From Fimenecus sp052273845 (GTDB lineage: Bacteria > Bacillota > Clostridia > Oscillospirales > Acutalibacteraceae), in assembly GCA_052273845.1 (NCBI GenBank), contig DAVZHM010000013.1:1-30530 (forward strand): a stretch of 30,530 bases of DNA, in the 5' to 3' direction. Below are positions 22,880 through 30,530 of the stretch, piece by piece. Made by a program: the position numbers and the translations under genes. Below the pieces are notes generated by a model. It was not told where the DNA came from. It searched no databases and was given only the letters and a program-made list of their open reading frames with translations. How positions within the stretch are numbered: position 1 is the stretch's first letter; each line of letters begins with the position of its first letter.

Positions 22880-24304
22880 TTAGTCTTTCAAAACCGATTT
22901 ATACAGTTTGATGTATTCATTGGCGGATTTACCCCAGCTGTTGTCGCACTCCATGGCGCGTTTCACGAGGATTTTCCACCCATCGGGTTTTTGATATCCC
23001 TCTACCGCGCGGCGAATGGTATGCAGCATTTCGTGGGCATTGTAATTGGCAAATGTGAAGCCGTTGCCCTCGCCGTCGCCGCTGTCATGGATGCTGTCGC
23101 GCAAGCCGCCCGTTTCGCGGACAATCGGAATCGAGCCGTAGCGCAGCGCAATCATTTGCGAAAGACCGCATGGCTCGCTCTTTGATGGCATCAGGAACAA
23201 ATCGGTGCCCGCATAAATCTTGCGCGAAAGGGACGGAATGAAGCCGAGTTTCAAAGCGAATTTGTCGGGATATTTCGCCGCCATTTGCTTGAAAAATTCC
23301 TCATACTGCCATTCGCCCGAACCGAGCACAACCATTTGAATTTCGGAAGTCGCCAACAGTTCATCGAGCACGGCTTTCACAAGGTCAAGCCCCTTGTGGC
23401 CGACCAAGCGCGTCACCATGCCCATCAGCGGCACATCGTCACGCTGCGGCAAGCCCATCAGTTCCTGCAAACCGCGTTTGTTTTCCGCTTTGGAGGAAAA
23501 ATCGGCGGCGGAGAAATTTTTGAAAATGTCCTTGTCCGTCTCGGGGTCGTAACTTTCAGTATCAATGCCGTTCAAAATGCCCGAAAGTTTCCATTTGCGT
23601 TGGCGCAGAATGGTGTCGAGGCCGTGCGAATACCACGGGTCGAGGATTTCGTCGGCATAAGAGGGGCTGACGGTGGTCACGCGGTTGGCGGTTTCAATCG
23701 CCGCTTTCATAAAGTTGACGTCGCCGTCATACTCGATAAGGCCCGTGTCTTCGGGGCGAAGCCCCAACACATCACCGATTAACTCCTTGCCGTAAGTGCC
23801 CTGATACTGAATGTTATGAATGGTAAAAATAGTTTTGATGTTTTCATACCCCGGGCGGGTGGCGTAGAGCGTGCTGTAATACAGCGGGGTGAGCGCCGAC
23901 TGCCAATCGTTGCAATGAATGATGTCGGGCTTAAAGCCGATGTGCGGCAAAATTTCGAGCACCGCACGCGAGAAAAATGTGAAGCGTTCGGCGTCGTCGT
24001 AATAGCCGTAAATACCGTCGCGCTTGAAATAATACTGATTGTCAAGCAAATAATAGATTACGCCGTTTGCCTTTGCTTCAAAAATGCCGCAGTATTGCCG
24101 CCGCCACGCCACGGGGACGGAAATACTCGTCAAAAAGGTCATACTGTCCTTTAATTCCTGCCGAATGCCGTCATACAGCGGCATCACCACTCGGCAGCCG
24201 ATTAAGCGTTTGCGCAAGGCTTTCGGCAACGAACCTGCCACATCGGCAAGCCCACCCGAAGCCATAAAAGGCAACGCTTCGCTGGAAACATATAATACTT
24301 TCAT
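22880..24304 (-). CDS. glgA: Glycogen synthase
   Basis: GT5 retaining glucosyltransferase that extends alpha-1,4-glucan from ADP-glucose; 474 residues, normal length. The N-terminal loop reads FMASGGLADVAGSLP, so the Lys of the usual KTGGL motif is replaced. The GT-B C-terminal half carries MVTRLVGHKG and the E-x7-E type segment in SEPCGLSQMIALRYG, followed by RETGGLRDSI. AAGGAG precedes the ATG. It is the last enzyme gene of the glycogen operon, 12 bases after the zinc-ribbon gene. Confidence 0.96.
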   Translation of the reverse strand: MKVLYVSSEALPFMASGGLADVAGSLPKALRKRLIGCRVVMPLYDGIRQELKDSMTFLTSISVPVAWRRQYCGIFEAKANGVIYYLLDNQYYFKRDGIYGYYDDAERFTFFSRAVLEILPHIGFKPDIIHCNDWQSALTPLYYSTLYATRPGYENIKTIFTIHNIQYQGTYGKELIGDVLGLRPEDTGLIEYDGDVNFMKAAIETANRVTTVSPSYADEILDPWYSHGLDTILRQRKWKLSGILNGIDTESYDPETDKDIFKNFSAADFSSKAENKRGLQELMGLPQRDDVPLMGMVTRLVGHKGLDLVKAVLDELLATSEIQMVVLGSGEWQYEEFFKQMAAKYPDKFALKLGFIPSLSRKIYAGTDLFLMPSKSEPCGLSQMIALRYGSIPIVRETGGLRDSIHDSGDGEGNGFTFANYNAHEMLHTIRRAVEGYQKPDGWKILVKRAMECDNSWGKSANEYIKLYKSVLKD

Positions 24305-24316
24305 AAACCATACTCC

Positions 24317-24850
24317 TTACATACGATTGGCGAGGTCGGAAAGTTGCGCGTAATAGTCCAAAATGTTTTGGAAGTAGGACGAACGCACCAAAACAATCGC
24401 CAAAATGCACACCACAAGAACGGGAATGACCGCGCCCAAAATTTTGGAAATCAGCATACGCCGCCGCAATTTCTTCAACTGCGTTTCCAACGATTCCACG
24501 CGTTCTTCGAGCGCCGCAATTTGTGCTGCCGCACCGCCAAAAGCCGTCTGCGCTTTTGGGGAAACCGCCGCAGGTACTGCCTGCGCGGGGCGTGGGGTTT
24601 GCGGGCGCGGAATGCTGTTTTGATAACAAATCCGCGTCAGCGCCGCCGTAACCGCCTCACTGCGCACGCCTTTGGTATCCACCGAAAGAATACTGCGAAG
24701 CCACGCATCATTTTCGGCAGGATTTTTCAGCGTCTGCTCCAACTGCTTGCGGCAGTAGGGGCACGCACGCACTTTTAATCCCTCAAACGCAATTTCAGCC
24801 AAATCCATTTGCGCGGTATGATTGCCGCACAGCGCGCACCGTTCGTCCAT
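24317..24850 (-). CDS. Zinc-ribbon, coiled-coil, single-pass membrane protein in the glycogen operon
   Basis: 177 residues, not recognised as a named family. An N-terminal zinc ribbon has Cys5-Cys8 and Cys30-Cys33 (CALC...CPYC). A helical region of about 45 residues and a Pro/Ala-rich linker (about 80-105) lead to a heptad-like coiled coil at 108-131, a membrane helix at about 133-156, and a short tail. It is probably tail-side anchored with the zinc ribbon in the cytoplasm. Its ATG overlaps the glgD stop (TAATG), and glgA starts 12 bases later, so it is firmly inside the operon. It may tether or regulate glycogen enzymes; this is inference only. Confidence 0.85.
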   Translation of the reverse strand: MDERCALCGNHTAQMDLAEIAFEGLKVRACPYCRKQLEQTLKNPAENDAWLRSILSVDTKGVRSEAVTAALTRICYQNSIPRPQTPRPAQAVPAAVSPKAQTAFGGAAAQIAALEERVESLETQLKKLRRRMLISKILGAVIPVLVVCILAIVLVRSSYFQNILDYYAQLSDLANRM

Positions 24851-25968
24851 TAAATCACAATCCCTTTTCCGACAAACACGGGATAATTTTCCGCGCCCGA
24901 AAGGGTTTTGTTCGGGGTGATTGCCACACTCTTATCGGCAATGGTGTAATTGAGCGTAGAACCCGATGCCACAAAACTGCCCTGCATCAAAATGGAGTTT
25001 TTCACCACCGCGCCCTTTTCCACACGCACGCCGCGGAACAAAATCGAATTTTCAACTTCGCCGTCAATGATACAGCCGCTGGCAATCAGCGAGTTTTTGA
25101 CGGTCGAACCCAAACCGTAAATGGCAGGCATATCGTCGCGCACCTTGGTGTAAATCGGACGGTCGGGGTTGAACAGTTCCGCGCAGTTCGCGGGGTCTAA
25201 CAGTTCCATACTCACTTTGAAATAATCCGCAAGCGAGTCAATCGTGTGGGCAAAGCCTTTGACGGGGAACCCGAAAATCCGCAGTTTCGCTGTATTGCCC
25301 TGCATAATATCGCGCTCAAAATCCTCTTGGTTGAGGCTGACCGCTTCGTTCACAAGCCGCTGTAACAGTGAGCGTTTCATCAAAATCATATTGAGCGAAT
25401 AATCCACTTCGCCCGTGACGTTCGGCGCAAGCGCAATGCGCTCCACGCGATTGTCATCGTTCAAATTGAGTTGCATAATGTTGTCGAGCTTCGGCAATAC
25501 CCCGCGCTTGCAAACCACGGAAATATCCGCATTGTTTTCCGTATGGAAACGCATCAACTCGTCAATATCCAAATTCAGCACGGTGTTGCAGTCAGACAAA
25601 AGCACATACTCCTCATTAGAGCGTGCGATGAAGCCCATCACGCCGCGCAGCATTTCCACGCGGTTGGTATAGGTGCCCGTGTTGCCCGCCGAAGAAAACG
25701 GCGGCAAAATGAACATCCCCTCGGTTTTTCTCGACAAATCCCACGGTTTGCCCGTGCCGAGGTGGTCCATCAAGGACTGATAGTTGCTTTTCGTAATAAC
25801 GCCGACTTTTTCCATACCGCTGTTGACCATATTGGAAAGCGCAAAGTCAATCAGGCGATACCGCCCCGCAAACGGCACGGAACCCATGGTGCGCAAGCCT
25901 GTGATTTCGCTCAGACACTCGTCATATTTGTTGGAATAAATGATACCTAAAATGTTGTTGCCCGTCAT
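24850..25968 (-). CDS. glgD: GlgD, non-catalytic-type ADP-glucose pyrophosphorylase subunit
   Basis: 372 residues, paralogue of GlgC that associates with it in Firmicutes and adjusts its activity. The nucleotidyltransferase fold and left-handed beta-helix C-terminus (SLIASGCIIDGEVENSILFRGVRVEKGAVV) are present. The catalytic GG-G-RL loop of GlgC is replaced by IYSNKYDECLSEIT, the hallmark of GlgD. AAAGGAGG lies within the last codons of glgC, and the ATG is three bases after the glgC stop, indicating coupling and a fixed subunit ratio. Confidence 0.95.
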   Translation of the reverse strand: MTGNNILGIIYSNKYDECLSEITGLRTMGSVPFAGRYRLIDFALSNMVNSGMEKVGVITKSNYQSLMDHLGTGKPWDLSRKTEGMFILPPFSSAGNTGTYTNRVEMLRGVMGFIARSNEEYVLLSDCNTVLNLDIDELMRFHTENNADISVVCKRGVLPKLDNIMQLNLNDDNRVERIALAPNVTGEVDYSLNMILMKRSLLQRLVNEAVSLNQEDFERDIMQGNTAKLRIFGFPVKGFAHTIDSLADYFKVSMELLDPANCAELFNPDRPIYTKVRDDMPAIYGLGSTVKNSLIASGCIIDGEVENSILFRGVRVEKGAVVKNSILMQGSFVASGSTLNYTIADKSVAITPNKTLSGAENYPVFVGKGIVI

Positions 25969-25971
25969 CGC

Positions 25972-27183
25972 TTACGCCTCCTTTACATCTTCGTCAACTA
26001 TTGCCTTGGGGGCAACGCGCGCATTTTTATGCACCGTTACGCCCGAGCCGACCACGGCTACGCCCCAATCGGCAAGATTTCCCATGTCCTCGGGGCGTTC
26101 TCCGACGACGGCGTTTTCTTCAATCACGGCATTTTCTGCGACAATGGCGTATTGCACCACCGCGCCTGCTTTAATCACCGTACCGGGCATCACAATGGAG
26201 TCGCGCACCACGGCGCCCTCCTCCACGGTGACATTGTGGAACAAAATCGAGAAATCCAATTCGCCGAATACCTGCGAGCCCTCGCCAATCATCGAGTCCT
26301 GCACGGTTGCCGTCGGCGCCACGTAATGCGGCGGCGCGGTGGGCGTTTTGGAATAGATTTTCCAAGTCGGGTCGGACAAATCCAAATCCACTTTCGGATT
26401 TAACAAGTCCAAATTGGCTTCCCAAAGGCTGTCAATCGTACCGACGTCTTTCCAATAGCCGTCAAATAAGTACGCATACATTTTCTCGCCCGCGTTGTGC
26501 ATGGCTGGAATGACATCGTGCCCGAAATCGTTAGAGGAATTCGGGTTTGCTTCATCGTCAATCAAATACTGACGCAGTTTGCTCCAAGTGAATATGTAAA
26601 CACCCATGGACGCTTTGTTGCTGCGCGGATTTTTCGGTTTTTCTTCAAATTCGGTGATTTTGTTATCGTCATCGACCAGCATCAAGCCGAAGCGCGAAGC
26701 CTCCTCCCACGGGACTTCGAGCATTGCAATGGTGCAGGCGGCGCCTTTTTCTTTGTGATAGGCGAGCATTTTGGAATAATCCATTTTATAAATGTGGTCG
26801 CCCGACAAAATTGCCACATATTCGGGATTGTAGCGGTCAATGAAGGTGATGTTTTGGTAAATGGCGTTCGCCGTGCCTTTGTACCACTCCGACCCTTTGA
26901 TTTGCTGATAGGGCGAAAGAATATGTACCCCGCCGGTGGCGCGGTCCAAATCCCAAGGCTGCCCGTTGCCGATATAATCGTTCAATTCCAAAGGCTGATA
27001 CTGCGTGAGTACGCCGACGGTGGAAATGCCCGAATTCACACAGTTGGAAAGCGGGAAGTCAATAATTCTGTATTTGCCGCCGTAGGGAACGGCGGGTTTT
27101 GCAATGTTTTTCGTAAGAATGCCCAGACGCGAACCTTGCCCGCCTGCAAGCAACATTGCAATGCACTCCTTTTTGCGTGCCAT
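25972..27183 (-). CDS. glgC: Glucose-1-phosphate adenylyltransferase
   Basis: 403 residues. Makes ADP-glucose from glucose-1-phosphate and ATP, the committed step of bacterial glycogen synthesis. The N-terminal LLAGGQGSRL loop is intact, followed by KPAVPYGGKYRIIDFPLSN, the active-site region LSGDHIYKMDY, the Glu-rich EFEEKPKNP substrate loop, and a C-terminal beta-helix of hexapeptide repeats. AAAGGAGG precedes the ATG. Second gene of the operon, 45 bases after glgB. Confidence 0.97.
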   Translation of the reverse strand: MARKKECIAMLLAGGQGSRLGILTKNIAKPAVPYGGKYRIIDFPLSNCVNSGISTVGVLTQYQPLELNDYIGNGQPWDLDRATGGVHILSPYQQIKGSEWYKGTANAIYQNITFIDRYNPEYVAILSGDHIYKMDYSKMLAYHKEKGAACTIAMLEVPWEEASRFGLMLVDDDNKITEFEEKPKNPRSNKASMGVYIFTWSKLRQYLIDDEANPNSSNDFGHDVIPAMHNAGEKMYAYLFDGYWKDVGTIDSLWEANLDLLNPKVDLDLSDPTWKIYSKTPTAPPHYVAPTATVQDSMIGEGSQVFGELDFSILFHNVTVEEGAVVRDSIVMPGTVIKAGAVVQYAIVAENAVIEENAVVGERPEDMGNLADWGVAVVGSGVTVHKNARVAPKAIVDEDVKEA

Positions 27184-27228
27184 ATGTTTTCCTCCTTTAG
27201 GATAATTTTAAAAGCGCAGAAGAACAGT

Positions 27229-29148
27229 TTACCGCGTTTTCTTTAAATAGATTGTCGAAAGCGGCGGCAAATCCAAAGAAATACTTTGCTCGAAGCCATG
27301 CATATTGATGGCGTCGGTTTTGATTTTTTCTTTGTCGCCGCGTCCCTCGCCGCCGTAAGCGGTATCGTCGGAATTGAAGAACACTTTGTAGTTGCCTTTT
27401 TTGGGCACCCCGATGCGATAATCCGCCCGTTCAACATTCGTGAAATTGCAAACGGCGATGATTTCCTTGCCGCTTTCATCAATGCGGCGGAACGCAATCA
27501 CGGAATTGTCTTTATCGTCGGAGGAAATCCACGAGAAACCCTCCCACGAATCGTCCACTTCCCACATCGGTTTGGTCTTTTTGTAAAGCAAATTGATTTC
27601 GCGGAAGTAATTTTGCAGTGCACGGTGTTTCGGATAATCGAGTAACAGCCAATCCAAGCCCTGCTCGTAATTCCATTCAATAAACTGCCCGAACTCCTGC
27701 CCCATAAACATCAGTTTTTTGCCGGGATGCGCCATCATATAGCCGACAAAAGCGCGCACGCCCGCGAACTTCTCGTCATACGTGCCGGGCATTTTGTCAA
27801 TCAGCGATTTTTTGCCGTGCACAACCTCATCGTGCGAAATCGGCAACACGAAGTTCTCGGAGAATGCATAGAACAGCGAGAATGTAATGCAATCGTGGTT
27901 GTATTTGCGAAAAAATCCGTCCAATGCGAAATAGCGGAGAATGTCGTTCATCCAACCCATATTCCACTTAAAGTTGAAGCCCAAGCCGCCCATAAACACG
28001 GGTTTTGATACCATCGGCCAAGCGGTGCTTTCCTCGGCAATCATCAAGGCGTAGGGGTAATCGCGGAAAATGTTTTGATTGAGTTCTTGCAAAAATTCAA
28101 CCGCTTCCAAATTTTCGCGGCCGCCGTTTTTGTTGGGAATCCACTGCCCCGCTTCGCGGTCATAATCGAGATACAGCATCGACGCCACCGCGTCAATGCG
28201 CAACCCGTCAATGTGAAATTCTTTAAGCCAGAATGCCGCGCTCGACATCAAGAAAGAACGGACTTCGTTTCTGCCGTAGTCAAACACGCGCGTGCCCCAC
28301 GAATAATGTTCGCCCTTGCGCGGGTCGGCGTATTCGTACAGCGGCTCGCCGTCAAATTCATACAGGCCGTGCGCGTCTTTCGGGAAGTGGGCGGGCACCC
28401 AGTCGAGAATCACGCCCAACCCCGCATTGTGGCAGGTGTCAATTAAATACATCAAATCTGCCGGCGTGCCGTAGCGCGAAGTCGCGGCGAAATAGCCGGT
28501 GACCTGATACCCCCACGAGCCGTCAAACGGATATTCCGTCAGAGGCATAAATTCAATGTGCGTGTACCCCATTTTTTTTACATACGGCACCAATTCGTCC
28601 GCAAGCGCGCGGTAGGAATAGGAATTGCCGTCGGGATACTGTTTCCAAGAGCCTGCATGGATTTCGTAAATGTTGACGGGCGATTTATACACATTCTGCG
28701 TACCGCGCGCGGCACACCACGCTTCGTCCGTCCATTTGTAGCAATCGGTGATTTCATAATATTTTGTCGCCGTGCCCGGACGCGTTTCCATATGCACGCC
28801 GTACGGGTCGCATTTCATCGTGACCTTGCCGTTTTCGGAAACGATACGGTATTTATAGGTGGCGTAGATTTGCACATCGGAAAGCGTTGCTTCCCAAACG
28901 CCGTCGCTGTCGGGCACATAGTGCATCACATCGGCGTTTTCGTCCCAATCGTTAAAATCGCCGACCACGCTGACCGACGCGGCGTGCGGCGCCCAAACGC
29001 GGAAAGTTACATCGCCCGCAGCGGTTTTATGTGCACCGAAATATTCGTATGCGCGTGCGTTACTGCCCTCATGGAACAGGTACAGCGGCACATCGTGCTC
29101 CGATTTCGGCTTTGTAGGCGTTTTCGCCTTTTTTACTTCTCTCGGCAT
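27229..29148 (-). CDS. glgB: 1,4-alpha-glucan branching enzyme
   Basis: GH13 enzyme introducing alpha-1,6 branches in glycogen; 639 residues. A Lys/Pro-rich N-terminus precedes a CBM48 domain (about 35-135, VVGDFNDWDE). The catalytic barrel shows DGLRIDAVASML with nucleophile Asp319, AEEST with the acid/base Glu at 372/373, and ISHDEVVHGK; a C-terminal beta domain ends at LPPLSTIYLKK. GAGG lies eight bases before the ATG. It is the first gene of the glycogen operon, with a promoter visible just upstream. Confidence 0.96.
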   Translation of the reverse strand: MPREVKKAKTPTKPKSEHDVPLYLFHEGSNARAYEYFGAHKTAAGDVTFRVWAPHAASVSVVGDFNDWDENADVMHYVPDSDGVWEATLSDVQIYATYKYRIVSENGKVTMKCDPYGVHMETRPGTATKYYEITDCYKWTDEAWCAARGTQNVYKSPVNIYEIHAGSWKQYPDGNSYSYRALADELVPYVKKMGYTHIEFMPLTEYPFDGSWGYQVTGYFAATSRYGTPADLMYLIDTCHNAGLGVILDWVPAHFPKDAHGLYEFDGEPLYEYADPRKGEHYSWGTRVFDYGRNEVRSFLMSSAAFWLKEFHIDGLRIDAVASMLYLDYDREAGQWIPNKNGGRENLEAVEFLQELNQNIFRDYPYALMIAEESTAWPMVSKPVFMGGLGFNFKWNMGWMNDILRYFALDGFFRKYNHDCITFSLFYAFSENFVLPISHDEVVHGKKSLIDKMPGTYDEKFAGVRAFVGYMMAHPGKKLMFMGQEFGQFIEWNYEQGLDWLLLDYPKHRALQNYFREINLLYKKTKPMWEVDDSWEGFSWISSDDKDNSVIAFRRIDESGKEIIAVCNFTNVERADYRIGVPKKGNYKVFFNSDDTAYGGEGRGDKEKIKTDAINMHGFEQSISLDLPPLSTIYLKKTR

Positions 29149-29201
29149 ACCATTAACCTCACAGTGTATTCGGGAAAGCGTCTATTTCCCTATATACACA
29201 T

Positions 29202-29230
29202 ATTTTAACAAAGCAATTTTGATTTTTCAA
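29202..29230 (-). promoter_or_regulatory. Promoter of the glycogen operon
   Basis: Minus strand: TTGAAA (29225-29230), 17-bp spacer, TAAAAT (29202-29207). The leader is about 47 bases. No operator is evident. Confidence 0.6.
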
Positions 29231-29343
29231 GTAGTTTTTGACATTTTAATCAAAATTTCACAAAGCCCGCTTACAGGCGTTTGTGCAGTTTGTTACAAAA
29301 ATCTTATGTTTTTTGACACATTTCCGCACAAAATCCGCACTGT

Positions 29344-29605
29344 GCACGCGTGGCGTGACCAAATCGCCGCGTGTAACGCGGGGTAAATCGTAGGTTTACT
29401 TTGTGCGAAATTTTTACAAATCCTCTCGAACCGCGCAGGGCGCGAAGCGAATCGCACGCGTGGCGTGACCAAATCATTGGTTTACTTTGTGCGAAATTTT
29501 TACAAATCCTCTCGAACCGCGCAGGGCGCGAAGCGAATCGCACGCGTGGCGTGACCAAATTGTTGGTTTACTTTGTGCGAAATCTTTACAAATCCTCTCG
29601 AACCG
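29344..29605 (+). repeat. Tandem repeat array, three copies of an 86-bp unit
   Basis: The unit starts GCACGCGTGGCGTGACCAAAT at 29344, 29454 and 29540, continues GGTTTACTTTGTGCGAAAT, then TTTACAAATCCTCTCGAACCG, and in the first two copies CGCAGGGCGCGAAGCGAATC. The GGTTTACT words are spaced exactly 86 bp (29393, 29479, 29565). The first copy carries about 24 extra bases (GCCGCGTGTAACGCGG...), which the distant copy at 67-130 also has. The third copy stops after CGAACCG and continues TAATT, again like the distant copy. No protein is encoded. The array lies in an 820-base stretch without a gene between glgB and the small gene at 29970. Confidence 0.9.
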
Positions 29606-29800
29606 TAATTTGTGCGTTGGGGAAATCCCTTGCGGACAGGCGAGAACGCCTGTCCCTACGCGTTTGTTTTATTTTGTGCGTTTGGGGAATCACCTGTCCC
29701 TACGCGGTAAATTTATTTCGTGCGTAGGAGGGGCGACGACTCGGCGCCCCGCGGATTTTGATGTGATTTGTTGCGGGCGCGCAATGCACGCCCCTATGCA
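29606..29800. repeat. Cluster of hairpin repeat modules
   Basis: Three successive palindromes: GGACAGGCG/CGCCTGTCC with an AGAA loop (29634-29655), GGGGCG/CGCCCC (29730-29750) and GGGCG/CGCCC (29775-29793). They are separated by recurring words: CCTGTCCCTACGCG occurs at about 29650 and 29692, and TGTGCGTTTGGGGAAT-like words at about 29611 and 29675. These look like dispersed intergenic palindromic elements rather than genes. Confidence 0.7.
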
Positions 29801-29850
29801 AAAATACAATCCGTGTTTGTGGGTCAGATTCCAATTTTTCCTTATTACCA

Positions 29851-29886
29851 CACGGCAAGTCCAAAAATACGGACTTTGCTGCCGTG
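29851..29886. repeat. Imperfect hairpin upstream of the gene at 29970
   Basis: CACGGCA (29851-29857) / TGCCGTG (29880-29886) with inner AGTCC/GGACT and a 4-nt bulge. A T-rich stretch follows on the plus strand just before the next promoter, so it may insulate that gene from upstream transcription. Confidence 0.45.
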
Positions 29887-29892
29887 CGTTTC

Positions 29893-29921
29893 TTGTTTCT
29901 CTCTTTCCTGCGTGCTATTAT
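29893..29921 (+). promoter_or_regulatory. Promoter of the gene at 29970
   Basis: TTGTTT (29893-29898), 17-bp spacer, TATTAT (29916-29921) with a TGC extension. Confidence 0.65.
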
Positions 29922-29969
29922 CGAAAACAAGCCCCGAACATTTGTTCTGTTTTGAAAGAGAGGTGCAAT

Positions 29970-30224
29970 ATGACGCTTTCCGAATTATCCTGTGAATACC
30001 GCCGTGAGGAGACGAAACTGACCGGGCAAATCGACCGTTTTTTGCCTGTTGCAAAATCCCTGACCGGTGACAGCAAGCGCGAAGCCTATCGCCGCCTTGC
30101 GTGCCTGTATGAAATGCGCCGCGATGTGCGGCTAACTGCGCAAACACTCGAAAATTACTACCAAAATAAGGCCGAACACCGCGTCTATCATAAAAATGGA
30201 CAATATTTTTCGGGAAAGATGTAG
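29970..30224 (+). CDS. Small all-helical protein of 84 residues
   Basis: Not recognised with confidence. It is cytoplasmic, charged and almost entirely helical: SELSCEYRREETKL, a linker with Pro, then KREAYRRLACLYEMRRDVRLTAQTLENYY. The pattern of two antiparallel helices ending in L-x-x-YY resembles small uncharacterised Firmicutes proteins I have seen, which have no assigned role. Start ATG at 29970 follows GAGAGGTG; a longer open frame upstream runs only through the repeats. Its own promoter is visible at 29893. Confidence 0.75.
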   Translation: MTLSELSCEYRREETKLTGQIDRFLPVAKSLTGDSKREAYRRLACLYEMRRDVRLTAQTLENYYQNKAEHRVYHKNGQYFSGKM

Positions 30225-30243
30225 CAGTTTGTGAATTTTTCTA

Positions 30244-30272
30244 TTGATAATTCCTTGTCAAAACTGTATAAT
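30244..30272 (+). promoter_or_regulatory. Promoter of the NifU-like gene
   Basis: TTGATA (30244-30249), 17-bp spacer, TATAAT (30267-30272). The leader contains a hairpin TTAAGGTG/CGCCTTAA (about 30285-30316) that ends just before the AAAGGAG ribosome binding site, which lies a rather long 11 bases from the ATG. Confidence 0.75.
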
Positions 30273-30334
30273 ATCAATTGTATGGTTAAGGTGACGGGAT
30301 ATTTCCGCGCCTTAAGAAAGGAGTTTAAAACATT

Positions 30335-30530
30335 ATGAACTATTCCCATGAAGTTGAAAAAATGTGCTGTGTCGCCAAAGGCCCCAAGCACGGTCCCGCC
30401 CCCATTCCCGAGGAGGGCAAATGGGTAAAGGCTTACGAGATTAAAGACATCTCGGGCTTTTCGCACGGTGTAGGCTGGTGCGCACCGCAACAGGGCACTT
30501 GCAAACTTTCGCTGAACATCAAAAACGGCA
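30335..30530 (+). CDS. NifU-like iron-sulfur cluster scaffold protein, N-terminal part
   Basis: Cut by the window edge after 65 codons. The visible start, MNYSHEVEKMCCVAKGPKHG, followed by APIPEEGKWV, ISGFSHGVGWCAPQQG and CKLSLNIKNG, matches in my memory the clostridial iron-sulfur scaffold family of about 230 residues, often found next to a GGGtGRT-type protein gene. Cysteines at 11, 12, 49 and 56 are candidates for metal or cluster binding. Assignment rests on this N-terminal block only; the next gene is outside the window. Confidence 0.8.
   Translation, partial: MNYSHEVEKMCCVAKGPKHGPAPIPEEGKWVKAYEIKDISGFSHGVGWCAPQQGTCKLSLNIKNG

Noticed and set aside
29344..29605. CRISPR array
   Set aside because: The unit is 86 bp with no short constant repeat alternating with unique spacers, and no cas gene is present.
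1..30530. Prophage, integrative element or IS element
   Set aside because: No integrase, transposase, phage structural gene, tRNA-linked attachment site or terminal inverted repeat was seen. The repeats carry no coding capacity.

Overview
The window looks like a chromosomal segment of an uncultured gut-type member of the Clostridia, most likely Oscillospiraceae/Ruminococcaceae. This is inferred from gene content: a dockerin-bearing secreted subtilase, the ywiB-argS pairing, a class D-type sortase cluster, a glgB-glgC-glgD-glgA operon containing the Firmicutes-type GlgD, a DUF3048 lipoprotein, and a clostridial NifU-like scaffold protein. Start sites mostly follow strong GGAGG-like ribosome binding sites. 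Vegetative (sigma-A type) promoters of the form TTGNNN-17-TATNNT can be read by eye in front of most transcription units. I saw no tRNA, rRNA, CRISPR array, transposase or phage gene.

Layout, left to right. 1-130: hairpins plus one copy of a dispersed repeat that abuts the protease stop codon. 131-3760 (-): large secreted subtilase with leucine-rich repeats and a C-terminal dockerin. 3987-7258 (-): ddl, a ywiB/DUF1934 gene and argS, tightly packed. 7438-8352 (+): an unrecognised conserved protein, divergent from ddl. 8563-10711 (+): a three-gene sortase cluster (secreted small substrate-like protein, sortase, membrane protein). 10799-12130 (-): NADP-type glutamate dehydrogenase. 12404-12530 (-): candidate structured small RNA. 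12753-13343 (+): lexA with a visible operator pair and a leader hairpin that covers its ribosome binding site. 13407-14100 (-): a lipoprotein whose signal peptide is broken by one base. 14356-15651 (-): murA. 15946-16881 (-): class II fructose-bisphosphate aldolase behind a perfect consensus promoter. 17024-18096 (+): a frameshifted gene resembling the PRK06851 ATPase-like family. 18297-18422 (+): a 41-residue small protein with a near-perfect promoter. 18637-20352 (-): LysM-G5-M23 cell-wall peptidase. 20586-21647 (-): DUF3048 lipoprotein. 21865-22359 (+): PAP2 phosphatase. 22354-22824 (-): GNAT acetyltransferase. 22880-29148 (-): glycogen operon glgB-glgC-glgD-(zinc-ribbon membrane protein)-glgA. 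29149-29969: glgB promoter, an 86-bp tandem repeat array and hairpin modules. 29970-30224 (+): small helical protein. 30335-end (+): NifU-like protein, cut by the window edge.

The themes are cell envelope (Ddl and MurA for peptidoglycan precursors, M23 peptidase, PAP2 phosphatase, sortase cluster, surface protease), central carbon and nitrogen metabolism (aldolase, glutamate dehydrogenase, glycogen synthesis) and the SOS repressor. The most unusual items are the small RNA candidate, the lexA leader, the sortase cluster with its proline-less sorting signal, the 41-residue protein, the zinc-ribbon protein inside the glycogen operon, two single-base frame breaks, and one repeat family present near both ends of the window in opposite orientations.
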